Below are positions 9,209-16,767 of a DNA stretch of 16,767 nucleotides, piece after piece. Each line of letters starts with the position of its first letter. Position 1 is the stretch's first letter. Source of the DNA: Candolleomyces eurysporus (taxonomy: Eukaryota > Basidiomycota > Agaricomycetes > Agaricales > Psathyrellaceae); contig JANBPK010001146.1 of the NCBI GenBank assembly GCA_027579435.1, positions 7,378 through 24,144 on the forward strand, written 5' to 3'. The notes under the pieces were generated by a model. That model was not told where the DNA came from, ran no database searches, and worked only from the letters and a program-made list of their open reading frames with translations. The translations under genes were made by a program, and so were the position numbers.

Positions 9209-9230
9209 CAAGAACAAGCCAAGAACAAGC
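9209..9230 (+). repeat. Perfect tandem duplication of an 11-bp word
   Basis: CAAGAACAAGC occurs twice back to back (9209-9219 and 9220-9230), about 47 bp upstream of the MED7 ATG. It may be a duplicated transcription-factor site or simple slippage. Confidence 0.7.
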
Positions 9231-9406
9231 AGGTACGAGAATGGACGCGCCTAATGAGGCAGGCATGCGAAACGCCCCGTCAATTCAATAATAAGATCCG
9301 TTTGCCCGAGTGGGCCATGGTTCAGATCGAACTTATTGAATCTCGGGTTCATAGTCAGAGAACCCCTTGCCTACGGCTCGCTCATAAATGGGGATCATTC
9401 TTGCTC

Positions 9407-9413
9407 ATATATA
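9407..9413 (+). promoter_or_regulatory. TATA-like element of the acyl-CoA synthetase gene
   Basis: ATATATA lies about 60 bp upstream of the ATG at 9473, which itself has a strong context (CAGCCATGG). This is assigned by motif and distance only. Confidence 0.4.
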
Positions 9414-9472
9414 CTCTCCATGTTCTCTAAATTTGCCGATCCCCCTCTCAACCCTGCGAGTATACCCCAGCC

Positions 9473-12159
9473 ATGGCTCTCTTCCAAGTCGACACGCCTT
9501 TGCCCCATATCCCCGACAATCTTACGATACCACAGTTCATGCTTCGGGAAATAGACGGAAGGCCAGTGCGACCCCGAAACGTCCCGTTCTTCATTGAGGA
9601 TGCAACAGGTCGCAAGATTACCTACGAGGAGGTGTGTTGGTTTCCTCCATACATTCCACGCGCCGGCTGAGGAAGTTATAGGTTCATTACCGAACATACT
9701 CCCTTGCGAATGCACTGAGCTTGAGATGGAATGTTGGTAAGTAGGACCAATTCCGACAGCAATTCCTTATGCTGACGAACGACATGGTGTTGCCCAGGTC
9801 TTAATGATGTTGGTATGTCATCGTTAAGGTGTGCCGAAGTACGCTCATCTCACTCCGTCGGCGTCTGCAGTGTGTATTCTAAGCCCCAACCATGTCGGTG
9901 AGTCAGGGCCTTCAGAACGCCAGTAAACATACCTGATTCTCGTTTCAGATTACATGCCGGCGGTGTGGGCTGCCCAAATCCTTGGAGCTATCATAACGCA
10001 AGTTTAGAGTCGTTCTTCGGCTGGATGAAACGCTATGCTGACTCTAGTTTCAGACCATCCAATCCGAGCTATAGCGTTGATGAACTCACTCACCAGTTGC
10101 AAACAACGAACGCGAAATTGATAATCGCGCACCCCCAGTGCATGGCAACAGCTCTGGCCGCGGCGCAAGTTGTTGGCCTCTCCCCGACTTCGATCGTCTC
10201 TCTCTGTCAACACAATGGCGAGCAGGTTGCAATTGACGAATTGATTTCTTTTGGGGCTTCTCGACCCGAGAATTACAAGCCTATCCGATTGAAACCTGGC
10301 GAAGCTCGCTCCGCCCTTGCATTTTTGGCAATGTCGAGCGGTACAACAGGTACGAAACCCCACTCCTCGTGTAGTGAGTATGAGCTGACCCCTTCCCAGG
10401 AAAGCCGAAGGTACTCGTCAATGCGCACTACAAACGAGAGTGCGAAGCTGAGAATGCTTCAGGCAGTTGTTATACCACACTACAGTGTTATTGCAAACGT
10501 GATTCAGACGACGACGCATTATCGAATAAACGACCCTTCGACTAAATTCGTTCCAGGTGGTGTCGCAATGGCAGGTAAGTGCTAATTATACTCACATCTT
10601 GTGGCGCTTGCTGAATAAAGACTAGTGCTACCGATGTTTCGTGAGCCTTCCGAAACTGTTTGGCTATTAAAAACTGCTAATACTTAGACTAAAGACATAT
10701 ATGGCCTCGTTGTGAATGTGAGTTTCGCTCACCCTTATTGACCTTTCGTTGAGGTACGATGACATATCAATAGGTTCATTTCTCCCTGTTTTGTGGGGTA
10801 CGTAAACGGCGTTGACGTCGAACAGGAGACCAGATATTGAAACAATTGTTCCTTGACAGTTGTCTATCCTGGTCGTTCCGAAATTCAATTTCGAGAAATT
10901 CTTGGAGAGCACCGTCAAATACCGTGTAACCCACTTACAGTGAGACCCTTCCCGGCCGACCCTGTGTACCACCGTGCTCATCTCGTGTCCGTCTATAGCT
11001 TGGTTCCGCCTCAGATCCTCCTGTTGTGCAAGGTGAGCCCTCTGCGGACGTCTTGCCTCGCCAAAAACATTAAATATCCGTGTATCTAGCAACCAGTCGT
11101 GAAGAAGTATGACCTATCATGCGTCAAGTACTGCATGTCAGGGGCTGCACCACTTGGAGGAGAGCTTATGCTAAAGGTATCCAAGATCCTGCCCAACGCA
11201 TCGATTGGTCAAGGTTACGGTCAGTCTCTGCGGGATCAGATTAATCTGTCAGAATCTGACTTATGAGATAGGTATGACTGAGACGTGCACAACGATCAGC
11301 GCGTTCCTGGCCGATGCTCGAATAGGACGCATAGGCAGTGCTGGTAGGTTGCTGCCTGGCATTGTAGCCAAAGTCGTGAAACCAGACGGGAGCTTGGCAA
11401 AGGAAGGCGAAGAGGGTGAACTCGTGATACAAGGCCCATCAATGTCCCTGAGGTACCTCAACAACCCCACCGCGTACGTACCATATTCTTTCTCGGTTCT
11501 AAGAAGACGCTTCTTACGCCTGTTCATCTTCCAGTACCGCTGAAACTTACGTTGATAACTGGGTTCGCACAGGCGATGAGGTGATCATCAAGGACAACGA
11601 GGTGTACGTGGTCGACCGGCTGAAGGTAATGTGAGAGTTAAAACACGAATACTGCGATGCTCACCTCGAGCTTAGGAAATAATCAAAGTCAAAGGTTTCC
11701 AGGTCGCACCGGCAGAGTTGGAAGCACATCTGCTTCTTCACCGTGATGTCGCGGATGTCTGTGTTGTCGGCGTTCCTCATGAGTATAGCGGAGAAGTTCC
11801 GTTGGCCTACATCGTTCCTTCTCCCAAAGCACTCAAGGAAATGGCCGAAGATCACCCCCGAGGGGCGAAGCTGAAGAAGGACATCATGAAGGTAATCGTT
11901 GTATGGGATTTCTAGCTTTCGAACAGTTAACTAATAGTTGAGGGTTTAGCACGTCTCTGATTCCAAGATTCACTATAAGCATCTCTCGGGCGGTGTAGAG
12001 TTTGTAGATGTGATTCCGAAGAATCCCTCAGGAAAGATCGTGAGTCCAAAGTTGCCAATTGGATTTTCGCGCCGGACTGAATATTGCTTGCTACAGCTGC
12101 GGCGGGTGCTGAGGGATAAGGCGAAGAAGGAGAGACAGCCAGTATTAAGCAAATTGTGA
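9473..12159 (+). CDS. Peroxisomal 4-coumarate-CoA-ligase-like acyl-CoA synthetase, 19 exons
   Basis: Exons: 9473-9631, 9682-9736, 9798-9812, 9871-9897, 9949-9997, 10054-10349, 10400-10410, 10463-10574, 10626-10640, 10695-10717, 10774-10797, 10860-10939, 10999-11032, 11090-11219, 11272-11473, 11535-11625, 11676-11891, 11950-12039, 12097-12159. They sum to 1692 nt (563 aa), closing exactly in frame. The product belongs to the ANL adenylating superfamily, which activates a carboxylic acid with ATP and transfers it to CoA. Visible motifs are the P-loop SSGTTGKPK (196-204), GQGYGMTET (340-348), RTGDE with D425, the hinge block [14 protein letters not shown] (437-450), and NPSGKI with the catalytic lysine K542. 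The protein ends in Ser-Lys-Leu, a canonical PTS1 signal, so it should be peroxisomal. The substrate (aromatic or fatty acid) cannot be told. All introns are 50-62 nt; one is GC-AG. Confidence 0.93.
9998..10053 (+). other. GC-AG intron in the acyl-CoA synthetase gene
   Basis: The donor reads AC|GCAAGT and the acceptor TTTCAG|A, with GCTGAC as a likely branch site. Only this choice joins ..[10 protein letters not shown] to [13 protein letters not shown] in frame. The only GT nearby would break the reading frame. GC donors with an otherwise perfect consensus are the known minor class of U2 introns. Confidence 0.85.
10400..10410 (+). other. 11-nt microexon encoding part of the ATP-binding loop
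   Basis: GAAAGCCGAAG is flanked by CCCAG and GTACTC. With the last base of the preceding exon it encodes Gly-Lys-Pro-Lys, the end of the SSGTTGKPK loop. Skipping it would shift the frame and destroy the loop. Confidence 0.85.
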
Positions 12160-12348
12160 GAGCCTCGTAGTAGAGATTGTCTTTTAAATACGTATCACCG
12201 AGTAGAATTCGAATTTATTTTGAGATACAATTCGGTGGAATGCGTTTGTTATGACTTGTTTGCATGAGATGCCGTTGCCCTGCCACGAATTTTGAGACCG
12301 GATGTTCGCCGCGGCACTTGTGACACTAAGAACGCGTCGAGTGCAACC
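12160..12348 (+). other. Short intergenic spacer between the synthetase gene and mS23 gene
   Basis: The 189 bp hold the 3' UTR of the synthetase gene and the promoter of the mitoribosomal gene. There is no obvious TATA box and no coding frame. Confidence 0.5.
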
Positions 12349-13167
12349 ATGGTTCGTCGTATTGCCTCCCAGGTTCACCAGCAAGTCTCCCGCTTAATGC
12401 AGGGAGACTTCATTAAACGTGAACCTAGCTGGTACAAAGCCGTCATCAACAACCCTCCGCTCTCTTTGCCCCCGAAAACACCCCCACGTCGTACACCGTA
12501 TGACAAGAAACCCCAGCTTGGCCCTCAGCAAGTGTATCCCAAAAACCCGAAACCTCTGCCCATCCATTATATTGAAGATGACCTGAGACGTCAATTCTTC
12601 CGGGACCACCCATTCGAAGCTTTCCGCCCCAGCACACTTGTCGAGAACGACCGGATATCGGACTCGCATCCCATACAGAAGGAAGAATGGACCCGGTTGC
12701 GACAGAGGGGGAGAAATCCTTCACCGGAAGAGTGCGTTGCCATTTGGCTGTCTGTATAAATTCACTACTGACGGCTGTACAGTGCCATTCATTACGCGCT
12801 TAACCTGTACCAGTATCACGCGGTCCCTCTGAGCGAGGCGTATGCACGCGCTGTCGCCCAATTCCGCGCTCTGAGGTCAGAGCACCACGTTGCGACAACC
12901 TTCGCTGTAATGGAGGCAGAAGCTCTTGGTGCCGTCTTCTCGCCTGGGGAACTAGAGCACTCGTTCGAGAAGGAGAAGAAGGCGCTGGAGAGTTGGCAAA
13001 AGAAAGAAGAACGGGATGAGGGCGCAATGGCAGCTCGGAAGAGGTGGAAGGCTATTGTCGAGAAGCGCGAGGGCCAAGACCAGTGGACAAAGGGCGAGGA
13101 GTACGTGCGACTCTGGAAGGAAGGCGTCCGTCCAGACTACTCTCCCATATTGACCCAATCCTTGTGA
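12349..13167 (+). CDS. RSM25: Mitochondrial small ribosomal subunit protein mS23 (Rsm25)
   Basis: Exon 1 is 12349-12731 and exon 2 is 12783-13167, with a 51-nt intron (GTGCGT...TACAG), giving 255 residues. The protein matches fungal mS23/Rsm25, a component of the mitochondrial 37S subunit: a basic N-terminus (MVRRIASQVHQQVSRLM), then PSWYKAVINNPPL, then YPKNPKPLPIHYIEDDLRR and FFRDHPFEAFRP. The second exon begins inside the conserved block DAIHYALNLYQYHAVPLSEA, which the splice restores exactly. The C-terminal half is highly charged and helical (Glu/Lys/Trp-rich), as is usual for this family. The start ATG has a good context (CAACCATGG); upstream codons in frame are not convincing. The basic, Gln- and Ser-containing N-terminus fits mitochondrial import. 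The gene is convergent with RPN5, with only 113 bp between stops. Confidence 0.92.
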
Positions 13168-13280
13168 TCATCGGTCCTTACCTTACACTCCTAATATTAT
13201 CACATATTAATGACTTTGCTCGTCGGAATGCAGGAGTAAATATACAATGGTATTGACATGCTACAGGAAATACATTAAGT
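13168..13280. other. Convergent 3' ends of the mS23 and RPN5 genes
   Basis: Only 113 bp lie between the two stop codons. The stretch is AT-rich (CTAATATTATCACATATTAA) and must carry both polyadenylation regions, so the transcripts probably overlap at their 3' ends. Confidence 0.55.
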
Positions 13281-15077
13281 CTATGATTTGACTCTCGACT
13301 GAGCCGCCTGTGCAGCATTCATTCCCATCCAGGTCTTTTCTACCAGTGACAGCAGCTTCTGCATATCGGAGCTCCAGTCGTTCATGACGTCTTCCGTACT
13401 ACGTTTTGCCCTAAAGCTAATGATGCCTGCTAGTCTGTCGATCTTCGCCCATACAGTTCCAGAGACCACCAGGCGAGAAAGAATTGCCTCAGTCTCCTTC
13501 GGCGTCAAATCCAGCAAGCTAGAGAGGCGAACAAGTGTGATTCTCGTATAGTATTCAGCGACGACGCGAATGTTCTGAGTGGGCAGATCAAATAAGTATT
13601 GACTCGGAGGAACAATGAAAAGCGCTTACATGTTCGATTACCCGCGTGTGCAGGTCTTCCCAGCGCTTCTCTTGTGAAAAGACGCCCGTCTTTTGTAGGA
13701 ATTTGCCATAGATTGTTTCAATACCGGGCCATCGCATCAGTTCCTTCGTTACGAAACATTTGGTGAGGTTGCTATCGAGCGTTTAGTTGGGTCATTCCAC
13801 AAAACGCAGGCAGCACGCACTATTGTAGTTCCAACTTCGGGAGAGCAGGGTCGACGTAGAGATGATGGAGCATGTCAGACTGCTCGTTCGTGTGAGGGGC
13901 GAGAACCATGTAGTAGGAGATATGTTCAAGAGCCTAAAAACCAACAGTTGNAAAAACTGTAATCATAGCAATCGAAACGAAAGAAAGCATACCGCCTTGC
14001 CCTTGCCGTTAACGTCTTCCTTGACGGAGGGTGTCTCCCACACCTTATAGTAATACTTCGCTACATCGAGATACGCGTCCTGATTCAACGCGTGCTGGAT
14101 CATCATGTCGTAGTACTTGAGTTTGAGGTCCTGCGTGCACGTTTAGATGTTAGGTTGTGAACAGCGATTTTCGCGGTACGCACTTCGTTATCCTTCTCCT
14201 TCAAGAACTCTTCGTTGACCTTCCTGCCTCCAACTCGCACCTTGACCCATTCAGCTTCGCCCCCACCCAACAAATCTTTGGTACCCTTCTTCCCAACCTC
14301 GGCGTCCTTCTGTCGCGCGACCTGGATCAACAGTCGCATTTGCTCGAGGATAAACTCTGTTTTCTCTCTCCTCTCCATCGACGAATATGTCTCGACTTGC
14401 AATTCAGACAAGAGGTCTGACGCTGTCTGTAGAGATTCCTTGGGATCCTTTGCCGTCGATGATAACGACAGGTTTTCATGATAGTGAGAGAGAAGGAGTG
14501 TTACACGGGCACGAGGGGTTTCCAGGAAGATCTGCAAGAAGACTTGAATGAATACGCGGGAAAATGCAGGTGTTTGAGAACGTACTTTTCCTTCGGTGAC
14601 ACTTCTCAGTGTTTCCAATAGCTCCAACCACCGCTCTTCGCCATCACGCTCCTTGATTTCCGGCAGCCATTCAATAGCCTGCTCAACAAAGGCTTGGATG
14701 GCTGCTTTGAGCTGGCCGTGTTTCTTGCTGAGCAATGTGATCGTTGAGTTCACCAGGGGGTAATTTCGGGCGTCATAGCAGTGCTGAATGGCTGCTTTGG
14801 ATAATTTGGTCGTTGAGGAAAGATCGGCAGCCTTTGGAATAATTAAGACAATCGATACAAGGATAGCTAGAGTAAACACACATTTCTTGTGAGTTTCTCG
14901 AGAGCGAGGAGCTTGTCCAAAGCTTCCTGCAGCTTCCCTGACTGAAATGGCGGGTAATTTAGATCAATCTCGACGACCAGCAGACGTTGATCATACCTTT
15001 GCTAGAGCGTCTGCCTCGGGCAGCAAGGCAGTAACTTCAGGAGTGTAGTCTTTCTCTTGTTTCTTGTTGTCGGACAT
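13281..15077 (-). CDS. RPN5: 26S proteasome regulatory particle lid subunit RPN5
   Basis: There are eight exons: 15077-14997, 14941-14882, 14831-14586, 14531-14184, 14130-13993, 13933-13821, 13771-13630 and 13574-13281. They sum to 1422 nt (473 aa), close to the usual size of this family. RPN5 (PSMD12 in animals) is a PCI-domain scaffold of the 19S lid. Evidence includes the N-terminal TRNAADLSSTTKL, the block LSKKHGQLKAAIQAFV, SELQVETYSSMERREKTEFI and LEQMRLLIQVA. In the C-terminal PCI region are RWEDLHTRVIEHNIRVVAEY, LDLTPKETEAILSRLVVSG, WAKIDRLAGIISF and the ending NDWSSDMQKLLSLVEKTW. Residues of about 200-225 form a Gly/Lys-rich insert. Intron 3 (14532-14585) is 54 nt with no in-frame stop, so retention would add 18 residues. 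One N lies in intron 5 (13951). Confidence 0.95.
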
Positions 15078-15382
15078 GATGAACAGTGAATACGAGCTTT
15101 GTAGAGTTCGCGCAATCCAATCGAAGTGACGCGTCCCCGCGCTGTTGTTCTCTGTTTGTGCTCCCTCTGAGTGACGCGCCGGCCCGGGCCGTGACTTGGG
15201 ACTTGGGCTCTCCGTTGTTTGGAACGAGGAAGAAGGAAGGCATATATTGGGTAGACACAACACGAAACAGGGGCATAAAACATACAGGGTAGAGCATAAT
15301 TCATAGACATAAAGTGAAGTGGGATCAACAGAGAAAACGGAAACAGAAATGTGCGCATAATATGAGTGTTTGATGAAAATAC
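15078..15382. promoter_or_regulatory. RPN5 promoter region and 3' UTR of the LRR gene
   Basis: These 305 bp lie upstream of the RPN5 ATG (minus strand) and downstream of the stop of the LRR gene. They hold two copies of AGTGACGCG and a GC-rich core (GCCGGCCCGGGCC). The distal part, near 15240-15382, is AT-richer and probably 3' UTR. No coding frame is convincing. Confidence 0.55.
15125..15178. promoter_or_regulatory. Paired AGTGACGCG motifs upstream of RPN5
   Basis: The 9-mer AGTGACGCG occurs at 15125-15133 and 15170-15178 on the plus strand (CGCGTCACT relative to RPN5), about 48 and 93 bp upstream of the ATG. TGACG-type cores are typical of bZIP factor sites. The role is inferred. Confidence 0.4.
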
Positions 15383-16767
15383 TTATGCATCGACTTGAAC
15401 CGCCGTATCGAGGGGTGATTTAATGTCTGTCGCAGTCGACGTTTCATTTTCGGTTGGAAGTTTCGGTTCAGATTCAACGAAAGCTGGCTGGCGAATTTTG
15501 TTGAGCGTTGGCAAGCCTTCGATCGCTCGCATCCCCATGCGCGGTACGGCAAATGGGAAGGCAACAAGGTATGCGTAAAAGAGAGAGAAGAATCCGACGA
15601 TGTGTGGGAAGAGATAGAGTTGTTGGAGGATATGACTGGCCATGGCGGCTTGCTTGAGTTCTTCTTCCCCCAAATCCATCGTCTCCATTGTCGGCTCCTC
15701 CTCGACGGGCTCCGTCGCATCAATCTCCATCGAGACCATGGTCGGTTGAGCCTCAACGCCCACCTCAGCAGTGGAAACCGTTGCATCGACACCAACGGAC
15801 GACACTTTCGCAGTCGCGTGAACAGAGCGGTCAACGAGCTTCGGGGTGCATTGGACGCTTATGCTGCTCATCCTCGGGCGACATTGGATCGCCCGACTGA
15901 CCGTCTGAACGGTAGCATCGACCGCCTTCTCCGTCGTCTCCGGAATGGGGCGAGCAAACGACTTTTCCGTCTCCCTAATAGCCTGCANGGTGGGGTAAAA
16001 TATCGCTGACGGTCTGCCAACTCTTTGCATTCGCCTCGTTATACCCCACTCTGTTTCGTTCTTGGAAATGACGAAGAGTTTCGAGCCTCGGTGCCATATG
16101 GCTGAGGAGGATGGCGACTTGCAGAGGGTCGCTGATCCAGGACCCTCCCAAATACAGCCTCAGAAGGGATTTGGACGAGAAGGCCTGTGTTTTGAGGGTG
16201 GCTGGGGAGGCTTCACAGGCGTTAACGACGGCACCGATGGTATGGAGGTACTTGCAGCGCTTGGTTAGCAAAGCAAGGGATTCCAAGGTGATCCTTGGAC
16301 CACCCGTATTTGGCGCGAAACGAGCGAAAGGGCAGAGCCTAAGGACTTCGAGCTTGGGGCATGCATCGGCGAGGGCGTCAAGGTCGGAAGGTAAAAAGAC
16401 GATGGATTCCGGAAGGTCGATTTCGAGTCGATTGAGCTTGGTGAGGTCTGAAAGATGCTCCAGCGACAGGCGTTTGGAAGGAGCCTCACCCCGGGATGCG
16501 GATCGGACAGAGTCCACAAATCTCGCAGAGCTGGTTGCTCCGATGCGCAGTGATTGCAGAGAATCACCGAAAAGCTCGCAAATGAGATAGGACAGATCCT
16601 GCCAGTCGGCATTGTCGGGCGGGTCTTCGATATTAAGATCGATATGGGTCAATTGGCTGGACAGATGTTTGAGGAATACGGCGATGTTCCCGACCTCTCC
16701 GGTGAGATGAACGCGACGTAGCTGCGCGAACGAGCCCTTGGAGGGAAGGTCCCCGGTGAGCCTCAAC
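15383..16767 (-). CDS. F-box-like LRR protein with 11-residue repeats and a membrane segment (5' partial)
   Basis: The gene enters from the right edge. The first part (16767 to about 16000) encodes leucine-rich repeats of the style seen in mushroom F-box proteins (LRRVHLTGEV, LTHIDLNIED, LNRLEIDLPE, LEVLRLCPFA, LLRLYLGGSW), ending in a typical block SWQTVSDILP. The frame then meets a stop at 15977-15975. The neighbouring frame continues with LQAIRETEKSFARPIPE to the TAA at 15383-15385. Removing one base from the G4 run at 15992-15995, next to the N at 15988, joins the two smoothly. A 67-nt intron (16049-15983, donor GTGGGG, acceptor TGCAG) would also join them. The tail has seven 11-residue repeats, an acidic stretch, one hydrophobic membrane segment (about 15619-15545) and a polar end. 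The F-box itself would lie beyond the window. Confidence 0.75.
15545..15619 (-). other. Predicted transmembrane segment of the LRR protein
   Basis: About 25 residues are strongly hydrophobic (core IVGFFSLFYAYLVAFPFAV), bounded by His/Pro on one side and Pro-Arg on the other. A membrane span so close to the C-terminus suggests a tail-anchored or single-pass protein. Confidence 0.6.
15704..15934 (-). repeat. Seven tandem 11-residue protein repeats
   Basis: Seven 33-nt units follow each other without gaps. Each unit has Val/Ile at position 5, a polar residue (Asp, Gln, His or Glu) at position 6, Ala/Cys at position 7 and mostly Thr at position 8. Example units are TEKAVDATVQT, SSVGVDATVST and VSMEIDATEPV. 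The hydrophobic position recurs exactly every 11 residues across all seven units. Confidence 0.85.

Larger units (their letters stand above)
9163..9472. promoter_or_regulatory. Divergent promoter between MED7 and the acyl-CoA synthetase gene
   Basis: The two start codons face away from each other across 310 bp, so this stretch must hold both promoters. It contains a perfect tandem 11-bp duplication (9209-9230) and an ATATATA site at 9407-9413, about 60 bp before the synthetase ATG. No coding frame looks real. Confidence 0.65.

Noticed and set aside
16111..16590. Plus-strand open frame of about 160 codons opposite the LRR region
   Set aside because: The minus strand carries regular leucine-rich repeats; the plus frame has no recognisable features.

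Overview
The window looks like nuclear DNA of a filamentous basidiomycete, most likely an Agaricomycete. Genes are tightly packed and split by many 49-62 nt GT-AG introns (one GC-AG). The products are eukaryotic housekeeping proteins (Mediator, 26S proteasome, mitoribosome), with an F-box-like LRR protein of a style common in mushrooms. I found no RNA gene, transposon, CRISPR array or prokaryotic operon. Exon models were built by hand from splice signals and frame continuity; most close exactly in frame.

Layout: (1) 1-2462 (+), 3' part of a gene for a low-complexity protein with a long Arg/Glu-rich helix. (2) 2933-9162, five minus-strand genes, in transcription order: MED7 (seven exons), a BCL7-like chromatin-remodeller protein, a multi-pass apolipoprotein N-acyltransferase/nitrilase-like enzyme, a disordered Ser/Pro-rich protein, and a 169-aa protein I do not recognise. 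The last three are only 69 and 25 bp apart. (3) 9163-9472, a divergent promoter. (4) 9473-12159 (+), a 19-exon peroxisomal 4-coumarate-CoA-ligase-like acyl-CoA synthetase ending in SKL, then 12349-13167 (+), mitoribosomal protein mS23/Rsm25. (5) 13281-15077 (-), proteasome lid subunit RPN5. (6) 15383-16767 (-), an LRR protein running off the window, with seven 11-residue repeats and a membrane segment at its C-terminus.

The genes share no single pathway. The most notable points are the fungal Lnt-like enzyme with its catalytic triad intact, the 11-residue repeat protein, the microexon-rich synthetase gene with an 11-nt exon and a GC-AG intron, and the very short spacing of three same-strand genes. 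Two coding regions carry apparent one-base frameshifts, at a G8 run and beside an N. Both look more like sequence errors than decay. The Ns in the first kilobase fall mostly at third codon positions, so they look like masked allelic variants rather than failed bases.
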